Shown here: positions 10,119 through 17,522 of the stretch, piece after piece | Layout: every line of letters starts with the position of its first letter | Position numbering within the stretch: the stretch's first letter is position 1 | From: Carboxylicivirga litoralis | Lineage (GTDB): Bacteria; Bacteroidota; Bacteroidia; Bacteroidales; Marinilabiliaceae | Direction of reading: 5' to 3' | NCBI RefSeq assembly: GCF_025499605.1 | Contig: NZ_JAFMVC010000013.1 | Span: 1-64,000 of the forward strand | Length of the DNA stretch: 64,000 nt | Made by a program: the position numbers and the translations under genes | The notes under the pieces: generated by a model | What the model saw: only the letters and a program-made list of their open reading frames with translations | Databases searched by the model: none | What the model was told of the DNA's origin: nothing

Positions 10119-10671
10119 AAAACAAAAGGTTTAAGTTAATAATAGTGATAAATTTCAACGCCTTAAGCGTTAATTTTGAACATAGATATCCCATCAAGCA
10201 TTACATATCACTCCATACTGGCGAATACACAGCATCATACATAATCCCTAAGGGTTAGAATTAAAATCTTAAATAGGAATTCTTTTAAAGAAAAAACGGT
10301 TTCTAGTGTACATGATTAAAGGTTTAAAAAGTTAATAATGGCGATAAAGGTTAAACTTCTTTTAATTGTGTTGTTTTCTTTTAACAAACGTCAAATGGCG
10401 ATTTTGACGCTGTAAAAGTATATAAATTATAATTTGAAACAAATTCAGTTTATACAAAAACAATCTGTAACTATTCTTCTTATTTTCGAAAAGAACATTT
10501 ACATCCTATAAATCAAAGAACTAGTCAAATTTAGTTTTTTCGAATTAAAAAGCAAAATATATGAGAACATTTGTTAATTATTATTAATTCTACATATATA
10601 AACATTGCTCTACATTTTCATCTAGTCACAATAGGTTAAATATTTAATCGTAATTTCGCATAAAAAATAAA
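10119..10671. other. Divergent intergenic region between second susC and BFD-like gene
   Basis: Carries the susC leader: a conserved 27-nt block next to the start, a small dyad AACGC-CTTAA-GCGTT at 10157-10171, and GTTAATAATGGCGAT at 10331-10345 plus a second ATGGCGATT near 10395. The minus-strand promoter lies at 10413-10443. A possible plus-strand -7 box TAATTTCG at 10651-10658 (7 of 8) is just upstream of the BFD-like gene. No coding sequence is evident. Confidence 0.55.
10413..10443 (-). promoter_or_regulatory. Bacteroidota-type promoter of second susC operon
   Basis: On the minus strand TTTG (10443-10440), a 19-nt spacer and TACTTTTA (10420-10413) match the Bacteroidota consensus TTTG-N19-21-TAnnTTTG with one mismatch. 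Confidence 0.6.
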
Positions 10672-10854
10672 ATGGCTCGACCAATTTGCATCTGTAATAA
10701 TGTTAGAGAGAATGAAATTTTGGATACACTCAGTAAAACTGACTTTCCAAGCCTTGAGTTGATTCAAAAAGAGACCGGAGCTGCAACCAACTGTGGCAGG
10801 TGCATTAATGCGATTGAAGCGATTATACAGAAGGCTTCTGTTGGTAAACGCTAA
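10672..10854 (+). CDS. BFD-like [2Fe-2S]-binding protein
   Basis: A 60-residue protein of the bacterioferritin-associated ferredoxin (BFD/Fer2_BFD) type. It carries the family's four-cysteine pattern CxC at Cys6 and Cys8 and CGRC at Cys41-Cys44, spaced as in single-domain BFD proteins that bind a [2Fe-2S] cluster. The start is fixed by the short N-terminus before Cys6. In characterised bacteria such proteins reduce bacterioferritin to release iron. No bacterioferritin gene is nearby, so the partner is unknown; the same fold also occurs as a module in NirB-type and sulfur enzymes. It is monocistronic. Confidence 0.85.
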   Translation: MARPICICNNVRENEILDTLSKTDFPSLELIQKETGAATNCGRCINAIEAIIQKASVGKR

Positions 10855-11335
10855 CAATAAGTAAAAAATAAATCCGGCTCTATCTCCTAAAGGTTATAAT
10901 CAGTAGAAACTCAAAATAATTCAAGCTTTTGTATTAACCCGAGATCGACGTAAATCTTTTTTGATTATCCGTAATTATGCTTAAAAGGAGGATAAAGTAT
11001 TTTGCAAACAGAAACTCAACACAGAGACACTGAGTCGAATAGTTTTATAATAAGACATAAAAACAACTCTGTGTCTCTGTGTTTATCTTTTATGCTTAAA
11101 TGCGAACAATCATAAAACAAGCTGCAACTTTAGTACGATGCTTATATCAAATTCACATTAAATTAATAACCTGAGAATTGAAAATCAGCGAAGCTAAAAC
11201 CTGCGTAATCTGTGCACGACCATTAACTTGCGCAGCAAGCTCTCTAAATTATTTAGTTTAAAGACAAACTCCCAGATGATTGCCCTGGATAAATAGCTTA
11301 GGTCGATATTTCGTAAATACATTTACTTAAGGCAC
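10855..11335. other. Intergenic region with palindromic repeat
   Basis: No gene seen. It holds the long inverted repeat at 11018-11083 and, around 11200, the string ACCTGCGTAATCTGTGCACG, which looks like a repeat-type intergenic sequence rather than coding DNA. Confidence 0.5.
11018..11083. repeat. Long inverted repeat (REP/MITE-like palindrome)
   Basis: AACACAGAGACACTGAGT (11018-11035) is complementary to ACTCTGTGTCTCTGTGTT (11066-11083) with 17 of 18 pairs around a 30-nt loop. Sequences of the form CACAGAGACACAGAG recur between genes in many bacteria, from memory, so this is more likely a dispersed intergenic palindrome than a terminator; no U-tract follows on either side. Confidence 0.6.
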
Positions 11336-11953
11336 TTACACAAGACCAAGATATAGGCTATTACTTATGTCCTGTTCATCATTACTTCTGAAGGCCAGCC
11401 ATATGTGCCATTGTTGACCATGCCTGTCCATATCCCAGGTAAAGGTTTCTTTAGCGCGTGACACACCTGTAAAACGATACTGTGCCGTAGTCAGGTCCTT
11501 ATCTAAAGCGATCACGACCAGGCTGTCGTTAAATTGCCCCTTTTGCTTCGACCAACTGAACAATAAGCTATCTCCCTTATGCTGAACAGCTCCCCTTTCC
11601 GGTAATTCAACCGAACCTGCACTTAAATAAACTTTATCCCAATCAATCTCCTGCTCCGGATAAGTGTCTCCTTTAATCGCATGGCGCAAATTATATGATT
11701 TAGCCACATGATACGGCGCATTACCTTCAGTAACTGGAGCAAACGTTAGTTTAATCAACTCTTTACACGGCTTTAACAAATCCTGAACAAGCCCCATACG
11801 CTGGCGCTGAGCCTGTTGCTTTACACTCGGTTTTCTGCGCCTGGCAATATCCGGGCGTGAACGAACAAAGTTTTTTCCATACATGGTATAAAATATACTA
11901 TTACCTGCTTTCCCTTTTACCTGACCATTGATCCCATCGATTACCTGTGCCAT
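11336..11953 (-). CDS. DUF6266 family protein
   Basis: A 205-residue protein of unknown function. The N-terminus has the family hallmark layout GINGQVKGKAGNSIFYTMYGK, then FVRSRPDI, then a basic RRRKPSVKQQAQRQRM stretch (residues 37-52), followed by a beta-rich C-terminal half. DUF6266 proteins are largely confined to Bacteroidota and often occur in several copies. There is no signal peptide or membrane helix. It is isolated, faces away from its neighbours and is surrounded by repeats, which suggests a mobile or recently acquired gene; that is inference only. Confidence 0.8.
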   Translation of the reverse strand: MAQVIDGINGQVKGKAGNSIFYTMYGKNFVRSRPDIARRRKPSVKQQAQRQRMGLVQDLLKPCKELIKLTFAPVTEGNAPYHVAKSYNLRHAIKGDTYPEQEIDWDKVYLSAGSVELPERGAVQHKGDSLLFSWSKQKGQFNDSLVVIALDKDLTTAQYRFTGVSRAKETFTWDMDRHGQQWHIWLAFRSNDEQDISNSLYLGLV

Positions 11954-12415
11954 AATACTTTATTTTTTAGGGTTAGACTTAAGCTCCAAGGTACCCTACT
12001 CGCTTCTTACTCGGGCCATACTCGGAGATTATTCAATAACAAATTATAGTATCCTCATATTAAAGTCAATATTTTATCAATTAAAATTGAACAAACATTG
12101 AAGAAACTTTGTAAGAACTTTGACTTTACTATGAGTTAAACCCGAGTAAGGCATGAGGCAGGTACGAGTATATCCCTTGGATGCATGTTATTAATTGAGC
12201 AATCATTTTTTACCTTTTCTTATTTTCAATGGTTAAACATTCCATTCATAATATGTGAGCAAGAAATTCAGATAGACAAAATAGATAAGTTATACCGGTT
12301 CCGTTCCTAAGTTGTGAAAATACATTTAACCTACTCAAAGCGATTGCCATTTAACTTAGTCCACTAAAACTCAAAGTCAGGATTCTATTTCTAATAAGAC
12401 TCATTCTAAATTATC
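11954..12415. other. Intergenic region with TACTCG inverted clusters
   Basis: Upstream of the DUF6266 gene lie three TACTCG copies (11997-12002, 12008-12013, 12019-12024) and, inverted, two CGAGTA copies (12143-12148, 12165-12170). The pair CTTACTCGGG (12006-12015) / CCCGAGTAAG (12141-12150) is a perfect 10-bp inverted repeat 125 bp apart. No ORF of note. Confidence 0.5.
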
Positions 12416-12494
12416 TAAATATCTACATATTTAACCCGTTATATATAAATATCTACATATTTTTGCTTGTCGATTATTAGATGCATCTAATAAT
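12416..12494 (+). promoter_or_regulatory. Regulated promoter of the octaheme cytochrome operon
   Basis: TAAATATCTACATATTT occurs twice, at 12416-12432 and 12446-12462, exactly 30 bp apart, about three helical turns; each copy is itself a dyad AAATAT-N4-ATATTT. The second copy runs into a -7 box TATTTTTG (12458-12465, full match to TAnnTTTG). A perfect 22-bp palindrome with half-site ATTATTAGATG (12473-12483, mirrored 12484-12494) begins about 7 bp later, where transcription should start. No TTTG -33 box is present. The layout suggests an activator on the tandem repeats and a repressor on the palindrome. Confidence 0.65.
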
Positions 12495-12554
12495 TGATTT
12501 CACAGTTATTATTAGTGAACTTGCATTTACAATGACAACTAACATTTAAAACAG

Positions 12555-14129
12555 ATGAATAAAACGATAACCTATTCAGTATTAATTACGGTAATTGTTT
12601 TATTGCTGGTGAATTTTTTCCACCACGATAAACCCCTTAATTTATCGCAATATGAGCTGAAGCAAAAGTTTGCAAGCAAACCGATGCCATCGGTTGATCA
12701 CACACAGTTCGAAATCTTAAAGCAAGATTTTAAAACACCTCAGGATGTAACCGAAGCGTGTTTGACCTGCCACAACCAACGACATGAAGAGATTATGCAT
12801 TCCAGTCACTGGAACTGGGAACGCGTAGCCTACGTTGAAGGCAAAGGTATTTCTAAGTTGGGAAAGAAAAATGTGCTTAACAATTTTTGTATTGGAGCCA
12901 GCACCAACGAACAGGCTTGCGCCAAATGTCACATTGGCTTCGGCATGACGCACAATACTTTCGATTTCAACAATGCACGAAATGTGGACTGCATGGTATG
13001 TCACGACAAAAGTGAGGAATACATTAAAGGTGCTTCTATGGCGGGTTATCCCGACAGAAGTGTTAACCTGATGAAAGTGGCTCAAAGCGTAGGCCGACCT
13101 GATAAAATTAACTGTGGTGCTTGTCACTTTTACAGTGGCGGAGGCAACAATGTGAAACATGGTGATTTGGAAGAAGCATTGTTATCATGTGATAGAAATG
13201 TAGATGTACACATGGCTTCTAATGGTATTAATATGGATTGTGTCGACTGTCACTCGGCCGACAAGCACCAGATAAAGGGTAAATTATATTCAGTATCATC
13301 AACCGATGTGGATCGTTTACGTTGCGAAGATTGTCACACTACGAAGCCTCACCTGGATGATGTTTTGAACCGTCACTTCTCTAAAGTATCGTGTCAAACA
13401 TGCCATATCCCTATTTACGCCAAAGATAACTCTACTAAAATGGCCTGGCGCTGGTCTGAAGCAGGTCGATTAGATGAAAATGGCAACCCTTATCACGAGG
13501 AAGACTCATTAGGCAACCACACGTATTTATCGATTAAAGGTGAATTTGAATGGGCCAATAATGTGGAGCCAGAATACAAGTGGTTCAATGGTAATGCGCA
13601 ACATTATGCCTTGGGCGACACGGTAACATCTGTGCCTGTTCAGATCAATAAATTATTAGGTGCTGCTGATGACATTCATTCAAAGATATATCCGGTTAAA
13701 GTACACAGAGGTGATCAGATCTACGACCCAAATACGAAATTGTTAATTCAACCTAAAGTATATGCTGAAAGTAAAGGTGACAGTGCCTATTGGCAGGATT
13801 TCGACTGGAAACTGGCTGCCGAAGCAGGTATGAATGGTGTTGGACTGCCGTTTAGTGGTGAGTTTGAGTTTATCGAGACAGAAATGTACTGGCCGATCAA
13901 CCATATGGTATCACCTTCCGACAAAGCGCTTTCATGCGAAGAGTGCCATGTGAGAGAAAATGGTCGCTTAGCTGCACTGAATGACTTTTATCTTCCGGGC
14001 CGTGACAAAAACGACTGGATTGATTTATTAGGCAGTCTATTATTATGGAGCTCACTGACTGGTGTATTCATCCATGGTTTAGCCCGTTTGATTAATGGCT
14101 ACAAACGCAATGAATTGGAATCAAAATAA
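12555..14129 (+). CDS. Octaheme c-type cytochrome, tetrathionate reductase (OTR) family
   Basis: A 524-residue multihaem cytochrome with an N-terminal membrane anchor or signal (about 6-22), eight CxxCH motifs at Cys69, 122, 146, 187, 229, 257, 280 and 461, and a C-terminal membrane helix (about 489-511). The number and spacing of hemes, including the long gap before the eighth, fit the OTR family, whose Shewanella member reduces tetrathionate, nitrite and hydroxylamine in vitro; the physiological substrate is not settled. It heads a four-gene operon (7 nt to the next start). The cytochrome b next door should pass quinol electrons to it, and the YeeE genes point to a sulfur oxyanion. The protein should act outside the cytoplasmic membrane. 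Confidence 0.88.
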   Translation: MNKTITYSVLITVIVLLLVNFFHHDKPLNLSQYELKQKFASKPMPSVDHTQFEILKQDFKTPQDVTEACLTCHNQRHEEIMHSSHWNWERVAYVEGKGISKLGKKNVLNNFCIGASTNEQACAKCHIGFGMTHNTFDFNNARNVDCMVCHDKSEEYIKGASMAGYPDRSVNLMKVAQSVGRPDKINCGACHFYSGGGNNVKHGDLEEALLSCDRNVDVHMASNGINMDCVDCHSADKHQIKGKLYSVSSTDVDRLRCEDCHTTKPHLDDVLNRHFSKVSCQTCHIPIYAKDNSTKMAWRWSEAGRLDENGNPYHEEDSLGNHTYLSIKGEFEWANNVEPEYKWFNGNAQHYALGDTVTSVPVQINKLLGAADDIHSKIYPVKVHRGDQIYDPNTKLLIQPKVYAESKGDSAYWQDFDWKLAAEAGMNGVGLPFSGEFEFIETEMYWPINHMVSPSDKALSCEECHVRENGRLAALNDFYLPGRDKNDWIDLLGSLLLWSSLTGVFIHGLARLINGYKRNELESK

Positions 14130-14135
14130 GACAAG

Positions 14136-14798
14136 ATGAAGCAAGTATATATTTATAAGAAATTTGAGCGTTTCTGGCACTGGAGTCAGGCCGCATTGAT
14201 ATTGTTTTTAGCACTAACTGGTTTTGAAATCCATGGTTCATTCTCATTATTAGGGTTTGAAAAAGCTGTGCTATTCCACCGGATTGCCTCATACTTATTG
14301 TTAGCACTCATCGCCTTTTCAATATTCTGGCATTTCACCACTGGTGAGTGGAAGCAGTATATTCCGACGATTTCGAAGTTAAAAGAGCAGATTCAGTATT
14401 ATACTGTGGGTATTTTTAAGAATGCCCCTCACCCAACCATTAAATCGGCGCGAAAAAAACTGAACCCTTTACAAGCAATGACATACCTGGGCTTTAAACT
14501 TTTGATGGCACCGGTTATGATTTTAACAGGCTTGCTGTATTTGTATTACAAAACATTTGATGTTAATGATATTATCGTTGTCAGTGACATTCCCTTAGAA
14601 TGGATTGCCTGGGCACATACATTAGGAGCCTGGCTATTAATGGCCTTTATTATTGTACATGTTTATATGACGACCACAGGCCATACGGTAACAACCAATA
14701 TTAAAGCAATGATTACCGGCTGGGAATTACTGGAAGAAGATGAGCAGAAAGACAGCGAGACGAATGAAGTAGATGAAATTAAAAAAGAAATATCATGA
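14136..14798 (+). CDS. b-type cytochrome (cytochrome b561 / Ni-Fe hydrogenase cytochrome b-like) quinol dehydrogenase
   Basis: A 220-residue membrane protein with four predicted helices (about 17-34, 48-66, 117-138, 156-178) and candidate haem-ligating histidines His15, His48, His66, His161 and His175. The layout resembles the PhsC/HyaC-type membrane anchor domain that oxidises quinol and feeds a periplasmic partner. The acidic C-terminal tail is not part of the domain. The stop overlaps the next start by 4 nt (ATGA), so translation is coupled. It is the likely electron donor to the octaheme cytochrome encoded just upstream. Confidence 0.82.
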   Translation: MKQVYIYKKFERFWHWSQAALILFLALTGFEIHGSFSLLGFEKAVLFHRIASYLLLALIAFSIFWHFTTGEWKQYIPTISKLKEQIQYYTVGIFKNAPHPTIKSARKKLNPLQAMTYLGFKLLMAPVMILTGLLYLYYKTFDVNDIIVVSDIPLEWIAWAHTLGAWLLMAFIIVHVYMTTTGHTVTTNIKAMITGWELLEEDEQKDSETNEVDEIKKEIS

Positions 14799-15328
14799 AA
14801 GAAGCTCCTAAAAAATACATGAATCCCTATTTAGCCGGGTTCTTTCTTGGGTTTGTACTTTTAACAACCATTTATGTTACCGGACGCGGCTTAGGCGCCA
14901 GTGGTGCCATTAAAAGTTTAGTCGTACAAACCGTTGAAACGGTAGCTCCTCAACATGCTGCCGCAACCGACTATTACATTACTCAAAAACAAAATAACCC
15001 TGATGGCCCGTTAAAATCATGGTTAGTATTTGAAGTACTAGGTGTGATTATCGGAGCATTTTTATCAGCAGTGGTTTCCAACAGGGTGACGGTAAAAATA
15101 GAAAAAGGACCAGGCGTTAAAAACGGCATTCGCATAGCTGCTGCCATTTTCGGTGGTGCTTTATTTGGCTTTGGTAGTCAGTTAGCCCGTGGATGTACCA
15201 GCGGAGCTGCATTAAGTGGAATGGCCGTTATGTCGTTCGGAGGCATCATAACCATGATGTCCATCTTTGGAATGGCTTATGCCATGGCGTGGTTTTTTAG
15301 AAAATTATGGATTAATAAAGTAAACTAG
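14795..15328 (+). CDS. YeeE/YedE family protein, first half (sulfur transport domain)
   Basis: A 177-residue membrane protein with about four helices and the YeeE/YedE hallmark LARGCTSGAALSG near residues 126-138, whose Cys is of the type proposed to relay thiosulfate in TsuA/YeeE. It is half the size of full-length YeeE; the other half is the next gene, 1 nt away, so the two probably assemble into one transporter. Between the first and second helices lies a loop (about 45-70). In this operon the pair likely moves thiosulfate or a related sulfur anion made or used by the octaheme cytochrome. Confidence 0.85.
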   Translation: MKEAPKKYMNPYLAGFFLGFVLLTTIYVTGRGLGASGAIKSLVVQTVETVAPQHAAATDYYITQKQNNPDGPLKSWLVFEVLGVIIGAFLSAVVSNRVTVKIEKGPGVKNGIRIAAAIFGGALFGFGSQLARGCTSGAALSGMAVMSFGGIITMMSIFGMAYAMAWFFRKLWINKVN

Positions 15329-15329
15329 G

Positions 15330-16526
15330 ATGGGACCATTAGTACCAGATATTATCAGTAACGAGTTCAATTTCATCATTGCTATTATTGTTGGAATGGG
15401 CTTTGGCTTTGCACTTGAGCAAGCCGGATTTGGATCAACCCGTAAATTGGTAGGCCTGTTTTATGGCTACGACTTTACGGTGCTAAAAGTATTTTTCACA
15501 GCTGGTGTAACTGCCATGGTAGGTATCACAGCATTAAATCACTTCGAATTATTAGATGTCGATATCATATTTATCAACCCCACCTTTTTGTGGGCGGCAA
15601 TAATTGGCGGCCTTATTATGGGCGGTGGATTTATCATCGGTGGTTTTTGCCCTGGAACCAGTGTGGTAGCTGCAGCCAGTGGAAAGATCGATGGCTGGGC
15701 CTTCGTTTTTGGAGCCGGTCTGGGCATCTTTGCCTTTGTTGAGGGATATCCGTTAATAAAGGATTTAATGGTGGCCGAAAACCTGGGAGACCTATTAGTA
15801 TTTGAAATGATGGGCATCTCTCGTGAGGCATTTGCACTCATTATGGTATTTGTGGCAACAGGAGCCTTTATAGGCGTTACCATGATTGAAAATAAAGTTA
15901 ATAATCGAGCTACTCAATGGTTAAAATCAGACATTACCAAATATAGTATTGGAATTGGATTAGCCGTATTGGTCATTTTAATCACGGTGGTTACGCCTAC
16001 ACGTGGTGAGTTGATGAATAAACGCATTGATGAGAAAATTGCGTCAGGCGAATGCCGACCACAGATGATGGACGATGATAAATTGGCTTATGAGCTGATG
16101 CACAACTACTATCACTTTAATGTTGTTGATGTGCGCTCACCGGAAGAATTTAAGAAATTCCATATTCCAACCGCCATTAACATTCCATTGGAAGAATTAC
16201 ATAAAGCGGAAAACATCAGTCGGATTGTGCAAAACATCAAAACCAATGTTTTTTACGGCGCATCGTATGAGCAATCACAACGTGCTTGTCTGGTATCAAA
16301 ATACCATGGCAAGGCCGATAACTTTGCATTAAACAGCACGGCGGATGAGTTCAATACCAACTTCTTTTTATTATCTGGTGATGCACCTGATAATAAACTG
16401 GATAACGAAACCTTCGTTTTCAGAAAAGAAGCTGCTCAAAAGCTAAAGGAAATTGGAGAGGCCGTTGCTAACCTTGATAAACCTGTTGTTAAAAAGGCTA
16501 AGCGTGTACAAGGTGGATGTTCTTAA
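15330..16526 (+). CDS. YeeE/YedE family second half fused to a rhodanese-like domain lacking the catalytic Cys
   Basis: A 398-residue protein. Residues 1-222 form a membrane domain with the FCPGTS signature (Cys107), matching the second repeat of YeeE/YedE. Residues about 245-350 form a rhodanese-like domain with NVVDVRSPEEFKKFHIPTAINIP (264-286). The active-site loop, normally C at the position before AS/xGxRS, reads YGASYEQSQ: the Cys is Gly310 (codon GGC at 16257). The domain therefore cannot form the usual persulfide. The tail ends GGCS, giving a terminal Cys397. It is last in the operon and followed by a terminator. A structural or sulfur-anion-binding role is inferred. Confidence 0.85.
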   Translation: MGPLVPDIISNEFNFIIAIIVGMGFGFALEQAGFGSTRKLVGLFYGYDFTVLKVFFTAGVTAMVGITALNHFELLDVDIIFINPTFLWAAIIGGLIMGGGFIIGGFCPGTSVVAAASGKIDGWAFVFGAGLGIFAFVEGYPLIKDLMVAENLGDLLVFEMMGISREAFALIMVFVATGAFIGVTMIENKVNNRATQWLKSDITKYSIGIGLAVLVILITVVTPTRGELMNKRIDEKIASGECRPQMMDDDKLAYELMHNYYHFNVVDVRSPEEFKKFHIPTAINIPLEELHKAENISRIVQNIKTNVFYGASYEQSQRACLVSKYHGKADNFALNSTADEFNTNFFLLSGDAPDNKLDNETFVFRKEAAQKLKEIGEAVANLDKPVVKKAKRVQGGCS

Positions 16527-16555
16527 TTACTGGCACAAATCGATTTGAACCTTAT

Positions 16556-16587
16556 AATCCCCTGACATATCGTTGGGGGATTTTTTA
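16556..16587 (+). terminator. Rho-independent terminator of the octaheme operon
   Basis: AATCCCC (16556-16562) pairs with GGGGATT (16576-16582), followed by a T-run; 30 nt after the last stop codon. Confidence 0.85.
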
Positions 16588-16726
16588 TACTCTCCAAGGT
16601 TAATTAATCATATCTAAAGAAGCATATAATCAGATTTAAGTTCCTTTAAACTCAGTACAATATTTTGCTAAAACAATTAATATGATTAGATTAGACTTTC
16701 TAATCACCCACATCAATTAAGCTGAA

Positions 16727-17101
16727 ATGCAACCCTTAGTTAAAGAAGCGACCAATAAAACACCTTATTTGAATTTTAATGCCAACGAAGGTTACATTCA
16801 AATTAGAGGAAGATCCATTCCTGAAAATGCACACTTGCTTTACGACCCAATCATGGAATGGTTAGACAAATATGCTTCAAACCCATCACCCGAGACTAAA
16901 GTAGAAATCAAACTGGATTACTTTAACACTATTTCATCTATCTTTCTGCTCAATGTTTTTAAGAAGATTAATGAGCTTTATATCCATAACAACAAAGCCA
17001 GTATAGCATGGTATTGCGATAAGGGTGATGAGGATATGATTGAAGCCGGTGAAGACTACCAATCCGTCGTGGAAATACCAATCAACATCATTGAAGTATA
17101 A
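16727..17101 (+). CDS. SiaC-family regulatory phosphoprotein (DUF1987)
   Basis: A 124-residue cytosolic protein with the DUF1987/SiaC signatures IQIRGRSIPENA (25-36), LDYFNT (63-68) and IAWYCDKGDEDMIEAGEDY near the C-terminus. Thr68 falls in the YFNT motif where Pseudomonas SiaC is phosphorylated by SiaB. In Pseudomonas SiaC binds the diguanylate cyclase SiaD; in other bacteria members sit in PP2C phosphatase / kinase partner-switching modules. None of those partners is encoded here, so this copy stands alone. An inverted repeat GATTAGA (16684-16690) / TCTAATC (16699-16705) lies just upstream. Confidence 0.88.
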   Translation: MQPLVKEATNKTPYLNFNANEGYIQIRGRSIPENAHLLYDPIMEWLDKYASNPSPETKVEIKLDYFNTISSIFLLNVFKKINELYIHNNKASIAWYCDKGDEDMIEAGEDYQSVVEIPINIIEV

Positions 17102-17139
17102 AAGATGTTAACAATAAATTGGCTTGTAAAAATTAATCC

Positions 17140-17166
17140 TATATTTGTTCGCAATATTACGAACAA
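17140..17166 (+). promoter_or_regulatory. arsR promoter with overlapping ArsR operator (site 1)
   Basis: A full-match -7 box TATATTTG (17140-17147) overlaps an inverted repeat TTGTTCG (17145-17151) / CGAACAA (17160-17166). The core TTCGC-N6-ACGAA is shared with the two further sites downstream, supporting autoregulation. Confidence 0.78.
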
Positions 17167-17178
17167 CCATTTATATCC

Positions 17179-17463
17179 ATGATTAACGACCAACAAAAAA
17201 GACTTGCCAGGTATGCAAAAGCACTTGGTCATCCCGTACGAATTTTTGTATTGCAAACACTATCATTGCAATCGTGTTGTTACAGTGGCGACCTCACAGA
17301 AATTTTGCCTATTGCGAAATCAACACTATCGCAGCATTTAAAAGAATTAAAAGATGCAGGTCTGATTCAAGGAGAAATAGAAGCTCCTCGCATTAAATAT
17401 TGCATTAATAAAGAAAACTGGAAAGAAGCTCAGCTTTTATTGAAAGCGTTTTTTGATATATAA
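17179..17463 (+). CDS. ArsR-family metalloregulator
   Basis: A 94-residue winged-helix repressor. HPVRIFVLQTL (about 18-28) is the ArsR helix before the metal site, SCCYSGDL (about 32-39) offers a Cys pair (Cys33-Cys34), and AKSTLSQHLKELKDAGLI is the recognition helix-turn-helix. It heads the organoarsenical-type gene set that runs to 20090. Three copies of TTCGT-N6-ACGAA in front of this gene, the thioredoxin gene and the permease gene are its likely operators. Loss of the usual ELCVCDL-type motif means the inducer, As(III), an organoarsenical or another thiophile, is not fixed by sequence. Confidence 0.88.
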   Translation: MINDQQKRLARYAKALGHPVRIFVLQTLSLQSCCYSGDLTEILPIAKSTLSQHLKELKDAGLIQGEIEAPRIKYCINKENWKEAQLLLKAFFDI

Positions 17464-17479
17464 AAAATTTAAACATTTT

Positions 17480-17497
17480 GTTCGTGTTTTCACGAAC
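17480..17497 (+). promoter_or_regulatory. ArsR operator (site 2)
   Basis: Perfect inverted repeat GTTCGTG (17480-17486) - TTTT - CACGAAC (17491-17497), 26 bp before the thioredoxin-like start. Confidence 0.78.
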
Positions 17498-17522
17498 GAC
17501 GAACAACAAAAGATTATTTACT

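Noticed and set aside
10636-10857. Minus-strand frame covering the BFD-like gene
   Set aside because: The plus-strand frame has the four-Cys BFD signature; the reverse frame has none.
12473-12494. The sulfur-operon palindrome as a site for the ArsR protein encoded at 17179
   Set aside because: That ArsR has its own well-supported TTCGT-N6-ACGAA sites, unrelated in sequence to this palindrome.
12717-13160. Open frame of 147 codons on the minus strand inside the octaheme cytochrome gene
   Set aside because: It lies antisense to a gene with eight intact CxxCH motifs and has no recognisable domain; a shadow frame.
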